NCBI RefSeq assembly: GCF_027925525.1
Contig: NZ_BSDJ01000008.1
Span: forward strand, 186,001-250,000
DNA length: 64,000 nucleotides
Origin: Paenibacillus tyrphae
GTDB lineage: Bacteria; Bacillota; Bacilli; Paenibacillales; NBRC-103111
Direction: 5' to 3'
The notes beneath the pieces were generated by a model. The model saw nothing but the letters and a program-made list of their open reading frames with translations, made no database searches and was not told the origin of the DNA. The first letter of the stretch is position 1; every line of letters starts with the position of its first letter. This document shows, one piece after another, positions 46,034 to 55,250 of the stretch. Position numbers and translations under genes: made by a program.

Positions 46034-47230
46034 TTATCGGTCCGTGTCCGCTAAAGCTTGCTCCAGGTCTTCAATGATATCGGCGATATCCTCCAGCCCG
46101 ACGGAATACCGGACGAGCCCGTCGGTAATTCCTCGCTCCAGCCGGACCTCCCGCGGCATCGCCGCATGAGACATCATCGCCGGGTAGGAAAGAATGCTCT
46201 CGACCGCCCCCAGACTGACGGCGACGAGCGGGATGCGCACCTTGGACAGCAGACGCTTGGTCCGTTCCCCAGAGCCAGTGTCGAACGAGACGACGGCGCC
46301 ATAGCCGAGCGACTGCTTCTCGTGAATGTCCCGGCGGGGATGGTTTGGCAGCCCCGGATAATAGACGGTTTCGATCGACGGATGAGCCGCCAGCCACGAT
46401 GCCAGCTGCCGGGCGCTTTGCTCGTGCGCTTCCATCCGGGTCTTCAAGGTCTTCATCCCGCGCATGAGAAGCCACGAGTCCTGCACGCCGAGAATGGTGC
46501 CGAGCCCGTTCTGAATCTGCTTCAGTCGGCGGCCCAAGCTGTCGTTGGCGGCAACGGCCAGCCCTGCGGTTACATCGCTATGACCGCCAAGGAACTTCGT
46601 TGCACTGTGCAGCACGATATCGATGCCGTGTTCGATCGGGCGCTGATGGTAAGGCGTCATGAACGTATTGTCCAGCATGGTCAGCAGGCCATGTTCTTTC
46701 GCCCAGCCCGCGACTTCGGCGATATCGGTTATTTTGAGCGTCGGGTTCGACGGCGTTTCGAGGAACACCGCTTTCGTGTTCGGCTTCAGCGCCGCTTTCA
46801 CCCGGTCCAAATCCGTCATGTCGACGAACGTGGTCTCGATGTTCATCCGGGTCAGGATGGACGTCAGCAGCCGGTACGTGCCCCCGTACACATCCTCCGT
46901 GCAGATCACATGATCCCCCGCCGACAGCAGCATGAACGCGCCCGAGATCGCCGCCATTCCTGAAGCGAATGCGAAGCCCCGCTTGCCCCCCTCAAGCAGC
47001 GCAATGTAATCCTCAAGCGCCTGCCGGGTCGGGTTGCCGGAGCGGGAGTAATCGTACTCCTGCGGCTCGTCGAGCGAAAATTGATGGAACGTCGAAGCCT
47101 GGTAGATCGGAACGCTGGAAGCGCCGGTCGTCCGGTCGATTTCGCTTCCGAAATGAATCAGCTTCGTGGCGAAAGCGCGCTCTTTATGATGGTCATTAGG
47201 ATGAGTTCCTTGTGTCGTCTTATCAGCCAT
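46034..47230 (-). CDS. metC: Cystathionine beta-lyase / gamma-synthase family enzyme (MetC)
   Basis: 398 residues from ATG 47230; a TTG at 47251 is upstream but the GGGGGG ribosome site fits the ATG. PLP enzyme of the Cys/Met metabolism family: EYDYSRSGNPTR, FASGMAAISG, DNTFMTPYHQRP and the PLP lysine in HSATKFLGGHSD. As second trans-sulfuration enzyme behind metI, it most likely cleaves cystathionine to homocysteine. Its start overlaps the metI stop by 8 bases (ATGGCTGA). Confidence 0.9.
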   Translation of the reverse strand: MADKTTQGTHPNDHHKERAFATKLIHFGSEIDRTTGASSVPIYQASTFHQFSLDEPQEYDYSRSGNPTRQALEDYIALLEGGKRGFAFASGMAAISGAFMLLSAGDHVICTEDVYGGTYRLLTSILTRMNIETTFVDMTDLDRVKAALKPNTKAVFLETPSNPTLKITDIAEVAGWAKEHGLLTMLDNTFMTPYHQRPIEHGIDIVLHSATKFLGGHSDVTAGLAVAANDSLGRRLKQIQNGLGTILGVQDSWLLMRGMKTLKTRMEAHEQSARQLASWLAAHPSIETVYYPGLPNHPRRDIHEKQSLGYGAVVSFDTGSGERTKRLLSKVRIPLVAVSLGAVESILSYPAMMSHAAMPREVRLERGITDGLVRYSVGLEDIADIIEDLEQALADTDR

Positions 47231-48422
47231 GAGCCGGTCCCCCCCCTTCAATCTCCTGCTGTGCTAGATCGATGGCGTGGGACAAATCCGCAATCAGGTC
47301 GTCCGCATGTTCGATGCCGACGGAATAGCGCAGCAGTTTATCGTCCACGCCGACTCTTCGGCGGATGTCTTCCGGAATATCGGCATGGGTCTGTACCGCC
47401 GGGTACGTCATCAATGATTCGACGCCGCCCAAGCTTTCCGCGAACGCAATCAGTTTCACGTGACGCAACATCGGTTCGATATAGCGGGCGTCTTTCATTT
47501 TAAAGGAAAAAATCCCCGTATTGCCGGACGATTGCTTCTTCTGAATGTCATGGCCCGGGTGGCTTTCGAGCGCCGGATAGTAGACCGTTTCCACCTGCGG
47601 ATGGGATTGCAAAAACGTCGCGATACGAGTGGCGTTGTATTCGTGGCGCTCCATGCGGATTGCCAATGTTTTCATGCCGCGCATGAGCAGCCAGCTGTCC
47701 TGCGGGCCCAAGACCGCGCCAATCGAATTGTGCAGAAACGCCATTTCCTCGGACAGCTCCTTGCCTTTCGTCACAATAAGCCCCGCAAGCACGTCGTTAT
47801 GTCCGCCGAGGTACTTGGACGCGCTGTGAATCACGATATCGGCTCCAAGCTCGATCGGACGTTGGAAAAATGGGGTAAGCAGCGTGTTATCGACGATGGA
47901 AAGAATGCCTTTTTTCTTTGCCCAGCCGCACACCAGCGCCAAATCCGTAACCATCATCAGCGGATTGGTGGGCGTTTCGATCAAAACCGCTTTCGTACCC
48001 GGCTGGAAGTTCGCTTCCAAAGCGTCGAGATCGTTCGTATCCACATATGTTGCGGTGACGCCGAAGCGGGACATGATGCGCTCCAGCATCCGGTACGTCC
48101 CGCCGTACAAATCGAGGGAGACCAGCAAATGATCGCCTTGGCTAAACAACGCAAAGATCGTCTGGAGCGCCGCCATACCGGAGCTGCAGGCAAAGCCCGC
48201 GTCCCCGGATTCCAGCTCGGCGATCGCATCTTCCAATACTTTGCGCGTCGGGCTTTTCGTACGCGCGTAGTCGAATCCCGTGCTCTGCCCGAGCTTCGGA
48301 TGACGAAACGCCGTCGCTTGATAGACCGGGAAGCTGACCGCTCCCGTAACCGGTTCCTCCTGGGAGCCGATCTGCGCGAGCCGGCTCTCGATTTTCAACT
48401 CTGGCTTGGAACAGTTGCTCAT
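47223..48422 (-). CDS. metI: Cystathionine gamma-synthase / O-acetylhomoserine thiolyase (MetI)
   Basis: 399 residues. It aligns by eye with Bacillus subtilis Met[68 protein letters not shown] with PLP lysine in [11 protein letters not shown], and [12 protein letters not shown]. It joins O-acetylhomoserine with cysteine or sulfide. Its ATG overlaps the metA stop (ATGA), so translation is coupled. Under the S-box upstream of metA. Confidence 0.92.
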   Translation of the reverse strand: MSNCSKPELKIESRLAQIGSQEEPVTGAVSFPVYQATAFRHPKLGQSTGFDYARTKSPTRKVLEDAIAELESGDAGFACSSGMAALQTIFALFSQGDHLLVSLDLYGGTYRMLERIMSRFGVTATYVDTNDLDALEANFQPGTKAVLIETPTNPLMMVTDLALVCGWAKKKGILSIVDNTLLTPFFQRPIELGADIVIHSASKYLGGHNDVLAGLIVTKGKELSEEMAFLHNSIGAVLGPQDSWLLMRGMKTLAIRMERHEYNATRIATFLQSHPQVETVYYPALESHPGHDIQKKQSSGNTGIFSFKMKDARYIEPMLRHVKLIAFAESLGGVESLMTYPAVQTHADIPEDIRRRVGVDDKLLRYSVGIEHADDLIADLSHAIDLAQQEIEGGGPAHG

Positions 48423-49345
48423 ATCATATAATCCCCCTTATACAAATCGTACGGCGTCTCTTGGTACACATAATAGTTGAGCCAGTTGGAAAACAGCAGG
48501 TTCGCATGGGCCCTCCAGGTGTTGAGCGGCGGCCGGGTCGGATCGTTGTTCGGGTAGTAATTTTTCGGAATCGCGATCTCCATCCCTTTGTTCACGTCGC
48601 GGTCGTACTCATATTTGAGCGTACACGCGTCGTATTCCGAATGGCCGGTAATAAAAATTTGCTTCCCGTCCTTCGTCGCGGCGATGTAGACGCCCACTTC
48701 CTCCGATTCCGTTAAAATGTCGAGCTGCTCGACCCGGGCAACATCCTCCCGGCGGACGTCGGTATGACGGGACTGGGGAACGAGAAACAGCTCGTCGAAT
48801 CCGCGCAGCAGCTTCACGTTCGGCGTGGTAATCGTATGCGGGAATACGCCGAATATTTTTTCTTCAAGCGGGTACTTGGGCACGCCGAAATGGTAGTAGA
48901 GACCGGCCTGAGCCGCCCAGCAAATATGCAGCGTCGACGTGACATGGGTTTTGCTCCACTCCATAATCTGCGTCAATTCTTCCCAATAATTCACCTCTTC
49001 GAATTCAAGCTGCTCGACCGGCGCGCCTGTAATGATCATGCCGTCAAAGCGTTCGTGCTTGATGTCTTCGAACGTTTTGTAGAACTGCTCCAGGTGCTCC
49101 AGCGACGTGTTCTTGGACGTGTGCGTTTTCGGGTGCAGCAGAATGAATTCAACCTGTAGCGGAGTGTTGCCGATCAGCCGCAGCAATTGGGTCTCCGTCG
49201 TTTCTTTCGTCGGCATCAGGTTTAAGATTACGATCCGCAGTGGGCGAATATCTTGACGAAACGCTACGCTCTCGTCCATGACGAAAATATTCTCGTTGAC
49301 AAGCACTTCCTTGGCCGGCAGATGATCTGGTACTTTGATGGGCAT
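48419..49345 (-). CDS. metA: Homoserine O-acetyltransferase (MetAA type)
   Basis: 308 residues from ATG 49345, eight bases after AAGGAG; GTG 49354 overlaps the site. The class I glutamine amidotransferase-like fold shows [27 protein letters not shown], the nucleophile in [12 protein letters not shown], and [17 protein letters not shown]. Firmicute enzymes of this family transfer acetyl rather than succinyl groups. First gene of metA-metI-metC, all overlapping. Confidence 0.95.
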   Translation of the reverse strand: MPIKVPDHLPAKEVLVNENIFVMDESVAFRQDIRPLRIVILNLMPTKETTETQLLRLIGNTPLQVEFILLHPKTHTSKNTSLEHLEQFYKTFEDIKHERFDGMIITGAPVEQLEFEEVNYWEELTQIMEWSKTHVTSTLHICWAAQAGLYYHFGVPKYPLEEKIFGVFPHTITTPNVKLLRGFDELFLVPQSRHTDVRREDVARVEQLDILTESEEVGVYIAATKDGKQIFITGHSEYDACTLKYEYDRDVNKGMEIAIPKNYYPNNDPTRPPLNTWRAHANLLFSNWLNYYVYQETPYDLYKGDYMI

Positions 49346-49410
49346 CGGGCTCACTCCTTCGGGTCATTGGATTCGTCGTTCCCTGCACTCCTGCGACTGA
49401 AAAAGGCATA

Positions 49411-49447
49411 AGAAAAGGCCTTTCTCTATCGCACGAGAAAGGCCTTT
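49411..49447 (-). terminator. Expression-platform terminator of the SAM riboswitch
   Basis: AAAGGCCTTTCTC (49414-49426) pairs perfectly with GAGAAAGGCCTTT (49435-49447); leftward a T-run follows. It would stop transcription when SAM is bound. Confidence 0.88.
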
Positions 49448-49462
49448 GTATAGTTACATCGT

Positions 49463-49617
49463 CCTCTCTCATCTGTCAGAAGCCGCCTGGCTTCCGCAAG
49501 AATTAGCACCGTGCATTCCTTTGCCATGCTGAAAAAACATCAACGTGTTGTTTACGCAAAGGTCTGTCGGTTGCCGGGTATCATCGGGCTAGTCCCTCCA
49601 CCTGCTCTTGATAAGAG
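49463..49617 (-). promoter_or_regulatory. SAM-I (S-box) riboswitch
   Basis: Read leftward from 49617: CTCTTATCAAGAG, then GGTGGAGGGACTAGCCCGAT, ACCCGGCAACC, GGTGCTAATTCTTGC and AGATGAGAGAG, the S-box consensus elements in order. It senses S-adenosylmethionine and switches the metA operon off. Confidence 0.95.
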
Positions 49618-49655
49618 TGTGAAACCGAATCTATTCAGTTGTTTTCGATAATACT

Positions 49656-49684
49656 AATGTAATCGAAATCACAGCAAGCGTCAA
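49656..49684 (-). promoter_or_regulatory. Promoter of the S-box/metA operon
   Basis: Leftward TTGACG at 49684-49679, 17 bases, TACATT at 49661-49656, about 40 bases before the aptamer. Confidence 0.65.
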
Positions 49685-49780
49685 GCGGAACCTTCCCCAT
49701 GAAATAATGGCGTCCGAACCCGCACCACTCCGCCTGATTTTGCATAAATTATTCCCATGCGCGAATGAAATACAAACTCA

Positions 49781-49809
49781 TTGTGTTCTCGAATATGACG
49801 CGTTATACT
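49781..49809 (+). promoter_or_regulatory. corA promoter
   Basis: TTGTGT at 49781-49786, 17 bases, TATACT at 49804-49809. It gives a leader of about 245 nt before corA; a 92-codon ORF in this region (49707-49985) has no ribosome site and is not called. Confidence 0.65.
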
Positions 49810-50030
49810 ATACAGGTATTCGACATTTCACGCTAGAAGGGGTGCAGCAATCGAATGGACGGAGACCCGGGAAGTCGCATCTGCGTTCAAACACAATTGA
49901 ATCTATCGTTTGGAACCCGATCGTCTGCCATTCGTTCGAGAATGCGCATGCTTTTTTGTGCGTATTGATGACGAACAGCGCCTGACTGAAGCTTAAGGGT
50001 CTGTTTCTCGCAGGAGGCAGACGGCCGAGC

Positions 50031-50061
50031 GTTCCATCCGATCAATACGGAAGGGTGGAAC
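50031..50061 (+). promoter_or_regulatory. Hairpin overlapping the corA ribosome binding site
   Basis: GTTCCATCC (50031-50039) pairs with GGGTGGAAC (50053-50061), nine pairs with one wobble. The GGAAGG Shine-Dalgarno (50049-50054) straddles loop and stem just before ATG 50064. Another stem, GTCTG/CAGAC, lies before it. It is unlike the known M-box. Confidence 0.45.
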
Positions 50062-50063
50062 TT

Positions 50064-50999
50064 ATGAAGGCACGCTTGGTTCAGGACGGCATTTTTACAC
50101 TAGTGGAAGACATCACGCAAACCATCGATCCGCCTCAGCACGGCTTTTATTGGATTGATGCCGAGCCGGAGGACTTGGACGTCTTACAGCCTTTGTTTCA
50201 TCTTCACGAACTCGCCATAGAGGACGTTTTAACGGAAGAAGAGCAGCGGCCGAAGATCGAGCTGTACGACTCGCATTATTTTATCGTGGTCAACAGCATC
50301 CGGTTCGATGACGAGGAAATTTTTCTCCGCGCACTCAATATTTTTCTTGGAAAGCATTATATCATCACGATCACCCGGCAAAAAATCAACGAAATTCGCG
50401 CCCTGAAGCCAATTCTCTGGGAAGAGGAGGTTACGGCTCCCGACCAGTTTCTGTATCACTTGATCGACCTTATCGTCGATAATTACACCAACGTCGGGGA
50501 CCGGATCGAAGCGAAGATCGAGAAGTTGGAAGAAGACATTCTCATGCACACGAAGAAGTCGCATTTGAATGAGATTATCGGGCTGCGAAGTGAAATTTTA
50601 TGGCTCAAAAAAGTGCTCGTTCCGCAAAAAGAAGTCATCGCGACGCTACACAAAAAAGAGCTGAAGCTGGTCAGCGAGCCGCTTAAAAAATATTTTGGCG
50701 ATATTTACGAAAACGCCGTAAAAATATCCGAGACGTTCGAAACGTTCCGCGACTTGATGGCGAACTTACGGGAGGCTTATCAATCTTCCCTCGCGAACCG
50801 CGCGAACGAAATCATGCGCGTGTTTACGGCACTGACGACCATCTTCATGCCGCTTACGTTCATTACCGGCGTTTATGGTATGAACTTCGAGTACATTCCC
50901 GGCTTGCACTGGGAGTACGGCGGAGTCGCTGCGGTCATTGTTTTGGCGCTTGTCGGTATCTTCATGTTCGTGTTGTTCCGCAAAAAGGATTGGCTGTGA
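50064..50999 (+). CDS. corA: Magnesium/cobalt transporter CorA
   Basis: 311 residues from ATG 50064; a GTG at 50055 overlaps the ribosome site. A long soluble N-terminal domain (about 1-245) is followed by two C-terminal membrane segments, the first ending in the CorA signature TGVYGMNFEYIPG, and a short basic tail FRKKDWL. Pentameric Mg2+ channel of the plasma membrane. Monocistronic with a leader of about 245 nt. Confidence 0.95.
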   Translation: MKARLVQDGIFTLVEDITQTIDPPQHGFYWIDAEPEDLDVLQPLFHLHELAIEDVLTEEEQRPKIELYDSHYFIVVNSIRFDDEEIFLRALNIFLGKHYIITITRQKINEIRALKPILWEEEVTAPDQFLYHLIDLIVDNYTNVGDRIEAKIEKLEEDILMHTKKSHLNEIIGLRSEILWLKKVLVPQKEVIATLHKKELKLVSEPLKKYFGDIYENAVKISETFETFRDLMANLREAYQSSLANRANEIMRVFTALTTIFMPLTFITGVYGMNFEYIPGLHWEYGGVAAVIVLALVGIFMFVLFRKKDWL

Positions 51000-51022
51000 A
51001 AAGCCGGTCCTTTTTTGCATGC

Positions 51023-51048
51023 AAAAAAGGAACCTTGGGAAAGGTTCC
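51023..51048 (-). terminator. Terminator of the coiled-coil repeat gene
   Basis: Leftward GGAACCTT/AAGGTTCC stem followed by TTTTTT, immediately at the stop of the gene. An overlapping plus-strand stem GGTCC-TTTTTTGC/GCAAAAAA-GGAACC could serve corA. Confidence 0.75.
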
Positions 51049-51585
51049 TCATTCGGGATGCTTGGCCATATGATCTTCCAGACGTTTAATCCGGTCCAAG
51101 GTCGCATCCATATCGTTTTCGAACAAACGCATGCTCCGCTTAATATGTCTGACGTCCGCACCGACATCGTCGATCTGGCTCTGCAAGCTCAGATGGACGC
51201 GATCCAGCCGGGCATCGAGAAAGTCGATTTTGGCGCCGAGACTGGTGTTGGCTTCGTCGATCTTCGCATCTAATGCGTCGATTCGCGCGGTAAGTCGAGC
51301 ATCGACTTGGTCGATCTTCGTGCTGAGTCGGGCGTCGACTTTATCGATCTTCGCGCTGAGTCGAGCGTCGACTTGGTCGATCTTCGCGCTGAGTCGGGCG
51401 TCGACTTGGTCGATCTTTGCGCTGAGTCGGGCGTCGACTTGGTCGATCTTCACGTTAAGGTCATCGATTCGCGCGTTCGTTTCACCGATTTTGGCGCTTA
51501 ACTGCAGATTCAGCTCACTTATTTTCGCATTGGTTTCTTCCTGGTTCTTGATGATACTGTAAAGTATAGCCCGAAGCTCCTCCAT
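51049..51585 (-). CDS. Coiled-coil protein with five tandem 11-residue repeats
   Basis: 178 residues, almost wholly helical. Residues 46-100 are five head-to-tail 11-residue units of the type KIDQVDARLSA, encoded by 33-bp tandem repeats at 51286-51450. Hydrophobic residues spaced 3-4-4 indicate a right-handed or hendecad coiled coil. No signal or membrane segment. The C-terminal part (RRLEDHMAKHPE-like end) is less regular. It resembles DUF1640/phage-tail-fibre-like coils in style only; function unknown. The near-identical DNA repeats should allow copy-number change. Confidence 0.65.
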   Translation of the reverse strand: MEELRAILYSIIKNQEETNAKISELNLQLSAKIGETNARIDDLNVKIDQVDARLSAKIDQVDARLSAKIDQVDARLSAKIDKVDARLSTKIDQVDARLTARIDALDAKIDEANTSLGAKIDFLDARLDRVHLSLQSQIDDVGADVRHIKRSMRLFENDMDATLDRIKRLEDHMAKHPE

Positions 51586-51669
51586 ACGGTCAGCTCCTTC
51601 ATATTCCTATAATCCATCTTACCTTAGCCGCCGGGCTTGTTCAATGTTTTTTTGCCCTGCTGCCGTGCC

Positions 51670-52680
51670 TCAGCTCGCTTCAACCGTCTTCCGCTCGTTC
51701 TCGCGGCGAAACTTCATCCGCAGCATGCGAAGCCATTCGTAGACGCGGTCCGTATCCTGCGCAGTCAGTTCCTTCTGGTCATAGACCGTTTGTAGAATCG
51801 GCTTCAAATAACGGTCGCCCTGCTGCTGGAACGCCTTCCATGCCAGCTCGCGCTCCGGTTCGGGCACCTGCTCAAGCTGCCCTTCGATATAGCTCTGCAA
51901 ATCGTAGCCTTCGCGATCCAGCTCTTCGAACAGCTGCAGCAAATTGCGCCGCTGAAGCTTGGTTTGCTCCAGCAGTTCCTCCAGCTTCTCCCCGCGCGCA
52001 ATGGCTTCGAGCAGCTTATGCTTGATCTCCCGCTTCTCCTCCTCGGCCTTCCGCTTCCGTTCATTTTCCTGAAGCAGCCAGGCATTCAGCTCTCCCGAAT
52101 CAATCGATTCCGCTACCCACGATAGCGGAAAATCCGTATCCCGCTGGAAGCCGGCGGTGATGGCGACGATATCGGCTGCATAAGCGTCAGCTTTGGCTTT
52201 TCCGAATCCTGGAAGGTGCAGCAGTTCTTCTTCCGTGTGGGGAACGAAGGCGCTTATCATCTTAAGCAGCCGGTTGGTCGCGATCAGATACGCCGCTTTG
52301 CCGTCGCGGCTTGCTTGTTTAAACCGCCAATCGCGGAGCTTGTCGAACAGCTCTTCGTTGGCATGCTTCTCCCCGTAAAAATGCAATCGTTGAATGTACG
52401 CCGTCCGGCGGTCCAATACGTCGATTTCACTTACGTTCACCTGCACGATTGGCTTATAGCCGCCGCATTGCTTGGCAAACACCCGCTCGCGGAAAATGGC
52501 GAGCATCTCCTCCCATCGCAGTCCTTCGTACCAGCACTCCTGCACCCTGCGGCCGTCTTCTCTCGTCTCGTTCCACATCACCATCCAGGTGCCTTGGCTT
52601 TCGCCGATCGTCACCTGCGCCGTAGTGACATTCCCCTCTTCCGTCACCTTTTCCAAGCTGTTCAAAAACACCAGATTCAC
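51670..52680 (-). CDS. HRDC domain-containing protein
   Basis: 336 residues from GTG 52680, eight bases after GGGGAGG; a TTG at 52698 overlaps that site. An N-terminal beta-rich part (about 1-90) is followed by an HRDC helical domain at about 107-180 (FDKLRDWRFKQASRDGKAAYLIATNRLLKMI, LLHLPGFGKAKADAYAADIV), a nucleic-acid-binding module of RecQ helicases and RNase D. A charged coiled coil (QENERKRKAEEEKREIKHKLLEAI) and another helical region complete it. No helicase or nuclease motif, so it may be an accessory nucleic-acid-binding protein. Confidence 0.8.
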   Translation of the reverse strand: MNLVFLNSLEKVTEEGNVTTAQVTIGESQGTWMVMWNETREDGRRVQECWYEGLRWEEMLAIFRERVFAKQCGGYKPIVQVNVSEIDVLDRRTAYIQRLHFYGEKHANEELFDKLRDWRFKQASRDGKAAYLIATNRLLKMISAFVPHTEEELLHLPGFGKAKADAYAADIVAITAGFQRDTDFPLSWVAESIDSGELNAWLLQENERKRKAEEEKREIKHKLLEAIARGEKLEELLEQTKLQRRNLLQLFEELDREGYDLQSYIEGQLEQVPEPERELAWKAFQQQGDRYLKPILQTVYDQKELTAQDTDRVYEWLRMLRMKFRRENERKTVEAS

Positions 52681-52723
52681 TCGAAAAACCTCCCCCAAGA
52701 AGTTGTCAAAGCAGCTTCAAACG

Positions 52724-52765
52724 CAAAAAAAGCACCATCTTACCCGAGATAGGTAAGAGGTGCTT
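52724..52765 (-). terminator. Terminator-like hairpin in the leader of the HRDC gene
   Basis: Leftward AGCACC-CTTACC arms pair almost perfectly and are followed by a run of seven T. It sits between a candidate promoter (TTGTCA 52824-52819, 17 bases, TAATAT 52801-52796) and the GTG start at 52680. An outer TTCAAACG/CGTTTGAA pair at 52716-52723 and 52779-52786 encloses it. Confidence 0.65.
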
Positions 52766-52901
52766 CCTCTCTAGTACACGTTTGAAATTAGACCTATATT
52801 ACCACGAAACGTCATGGATGACAAGCATGATTTGGATAATCTTCCGGTTTAAGGGCAAGCTAGGGGAAACAATCTTGCCTACTGAAAAGGAGGAATCGGG
52901 C

Positions 52902-53204
52902 ATGAGCCCAAACGACACGAACCAAGATGGATTTATGAGCGAAGCGCCGCAAAAGAAATATACCGATCTGAGCACGGTGGAATCCCAGCGCAACGACCTG
53001 ACGGCGGAGGAATTTCCGGAAGGGCCTTACGGCAACAGCCTCCTCACGGAATCGCTCGGAAAGAGTACGCCGTGGCGGGAGGACCAGCGTTCGTACAACC
53101 AGTTTACTTACGAGAACCGCGAGCTTCACGCAGGCCTCTCCCGCGGGTATCCTGACGCGCATCCGACCCACGATTCGTCCGGCGACGATTACGTGGAGGA
53201 ATAG
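52902..53204 (+). CDS. Small hydrophilic protein of unknown function
   Basis: 100 residues from ATG 52902, eight bases after AAGGAGG. Very polar and acidic with many Asp, Glu, Tyr and Pro: KKYTDLSTVESQRNDL, FPEGPYGNSLL, DDYVEE at the end. No signal, membrane segment or Cys. Probably intrinsically disordered. I do not recognise a family. Divergent from the HRDC gene. Confidence 0.65.
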   Translation: MSPNDTNQDGFMSEAPQKKYTDLSTVESQRNDLTAEEFPEGPYGNSLLTESLGKSTPWREDQRSYNQFTYENRELHAGLSRGYPDAHPTHDSSGDDYVEE

Positions 53205-53294
53205 CCGCGCAAGGGCCGAAGGCGGTCCGCCGGTGCGACTCCTCGGCGAACCGCCCTCACACTTGCTCCCCATCGCTCGCAAACTCTTTCCCGT

Positions 53295-54728
53295 CTACAA
53301 GCCGCTGTTGTTCATTCCGATCTCGAACTTTTCCTCGTACGCGCCTCTTTCGTCCTCCTCGCCGATCGGCGCAATGGCGAAACCGGTATAACCGAACACG
53401 ATCGCTAACAAGGGCGTGATAAAGCACATAAACGAATAAAGAACATATTCCATGCCGATATTGAGCGTAGCCATAATAAAGGCGCCCGAGACTCCCCATG
53501 GAACGACCGGATGGACAATGGTTCCGGCATCTTCCAGCGTTCTGGACAAATTTTTCGGATGAAGCTTGAGCCGCTTGTACGAAGACTCCAGCATTTGCCC
53601 GGGCAAAATAATGGACAAGTAGCATTCCCCGATGATGACATTCACCCCGATCGAAGAAAAAACCGTCGCGCTGATGACATTGCCTTTATTATTCAAGAGA
53701 CTCTTAATCCGGTCGATCATGGTATGAACCAGACCGATTTCTTTCACAAGACCGCCGAAGGCGAGCGCCATGATGATGAGCGAGACGGCAGACATCATAC
53801 TGGATAGCCCGCCTAGCGACAGCAGCTTATCGATCGCCTCCACTCCCGTTTCCGACTTATAGCCAAAGTGCGCGACGGTCATGAGCCGGCCTGCCGAAAC
53901 GCCGGGAACCGTAAAAAAGGCCGTCGCGATCGCGACCAATAAACCGACAACGAGCGTTGGAATGGCATCGAACCGTTTGAAGGCCAAGACGATAATCGCC
54001 AGCGGCGAGAGCAGGGTCAGAGGCGTAATTGTGAAGCGTTCGTTGAGGGTGCGGATCATCGTTTCGATGCCGGCAGTGTCTGCGGCGCGGTCGGAGGATA
54101 TGGCAAACAAAGCAAACAGGATCAGCGTCAATATCAAGCTTGGAATCGTTGTCCACAGCATATGCCGGATATGATCGAAAATAGGCACTTTTGCCGTTGC
54201 GGAGGCAAGATTCGTCGTATCCGAGAGAGGCGATATTTTATCGCCGAAGACGGAGCCGCAAACGATAGCTCCTGCTGCCATAGCGGGGGAAATTCCCATG
54301 CCGTAGGCGACCCCCATCAAGGCTACGCCCATCGTGCCGATGGCGCTCCAGGAGCTTCCCGTCAGCACGGAGACGACTCCGCAAATCAACACCGCCGATA
54401 CGAGAAAGTAGCTGGGCGAAAGAATGTGCAAGCCGTAATAAGACAAGGTCGGCACGGTACCGTTCAACACCCATATCCCGATCAAGATCCCGATCAAACA
54501 CAATATCAGTATCGAGGGGAGGCCGTACAAAATGCCTTTGACGATAGCCGATTCCAACTGTTTCCAAGTAAACCCTAATTTAAAGCCATACAATGAAAGC
54601 AGGATCGATGCCATCAAGATGGGGATTTGCGGAGCGACTTGATAGTGAAGAATGCTTATCGCCAAAATGATGACGATAACCGCAATGAGCGCGCTTGACA
54701 TGAAAAATGACGGTTTTTTCGTTACCAT
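53295..54728 (-). CDS. nhaC: NhaC family Na+/H+ antiporter-type transporter
   Basis: 477 residues from ATG 54728, eight bases after AAGGAGG; the frame extends upstream without ribosome site. About ten to twelve hydrophobic segments. GSSWSAIGTMGVALMGVA, GSVFGDKISPLSDTTNLASA and HPVVPWGVSGAF are NhaC signatures. The family includes Na+/H+ antiporters and amino or organic acid exchangers. It lies 193 bases downstream of the tyrosine-degradation genes, so a role in substrate uptake is possible but unproven. Confidence 0.88.
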   Translation of the reverse strand: MVTKKPSFFMSSALIAVIVIILAISILHYQVAPQIPILMASILLSLYGFKLGFTWKQLESAIVKGILYGLPSILILCLIGILIGIWVLNGTVPTLSYYGLHILSPSYFLVSAVLICGVVSVLTGSSWSAIGTMGVALMGVAYGMGISPAMAAGAIVCGSVFGDKISPLSDTTNLASATAKVPIFDHIRHMLWTTIPSLILTLILFALFAISSDRAADTAGIETMIRTLNERFTITPLTLLSPLAIIVLAFKRFDAIPTLVVGLLVAIATAFFTVPGVSAGRLMTVAHFGYKSETGVEAIDKLLSLGGLSSMMSAVSLIIMALAFGGLVKEIGLVHTMIDRIKSLLNNKGNVISATVFSSIGVNVIIGECYLSIILPGQMLESSYKRLKLHPKNLSRTLEDAGTIVHPVVPWGVSGAFIMATLNIGMEYVLYSFMCFITPLLAIVFGYTGFAIAPIGEEDERGAYEEKFEIGMNNSGL

Positions 54729-54921
54729 AACTATTCCTCCTTCACGAACGGAATCGTAAGACGCGCGAAGCCATTCAATGTAAGCGTATTCAAAATAAAC
54801 AAGAAAGCATTCGACGGGAAACCGGGCTGTACGAGTGCAAACCCCATAACGATTTAACGCTTCGTTTCTCATCCATCGGTCTCCCGTCAGAACGCTTCTT
54901 GCGGCAGGCGTGCCGTTTTTC

Positions 54922-55215
54922 TCATCGCTGTTTGCCGTGCCTATTCAACCGCTCCAAAATGGTCCGGAAGCCTCCCCTTCCGTGCTTCAGACAATTTTTG
55001 ACTCGAAAAATGATGGCACTGCCCTTCTGGGTCTCCTCGATAATATCCAAATAAGTAGCCCCTTCGAGCAGCTGCTTTGCGACTTCAAGCCTGAGAGCCA
55101 TCGTTTTGACCTCGTTTACCGTGCACAAATCGGAAAAAAAATCGTAGCATTCATCCTTCGTTTGTAACGATAAAATGGCTTCGAATAACTGATGGATTTC
55201 TTCCTCGCTTCGCAT
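54922..55215 (-). CDS. YerC/YecD family TrpR-like regulator
   Basis: 97 residues from ATG 55215. CYDFFSDLCTVNEVKTMALRLEVAKQLLEGATYLDI is the TrpR-fold helix-turn-helix region of the YerC/YecD family. The recognition helix reads GSAIIFRVKNCLKHG where typical members have STATISRVKRCLNYG, a notable change. It follows hmgA by 35 bases, so it is likely part of the tyrosine operon and may be its local regulator. Confidence 0.82.
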   Translation of the reverse strand: MRSEEEIHQLFEAILSLQTKDECYDFFSDLCTVNEVKTMALRLEVAKQLLEGATYLDIIEETQKGSAIIFRVKNCLKHGRGGFRTILERLNRHGKQR

Positions 55216-55250
55216 GTTATTCCGCCGCACTATGCCACCACCACGCCGAT

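Noticed and set aside
49707-49985. 92-codon plus-strand ORF upstream of corA
   Set aside because: It has no ribosome site and spans the corA promoter; it shows no protein family character.
49816-50063. M-box magnesium riboswitch before corA
   Set aside because: The conserved M-box core sequences are absent; only unclassified stems are seen.
51286-51450. CRISPR-like array, because of regular 33-bp repeats
   Set aside because: The repeats are contiguous without spacers and encode an 11-residue coiled-coil repeat in frame.
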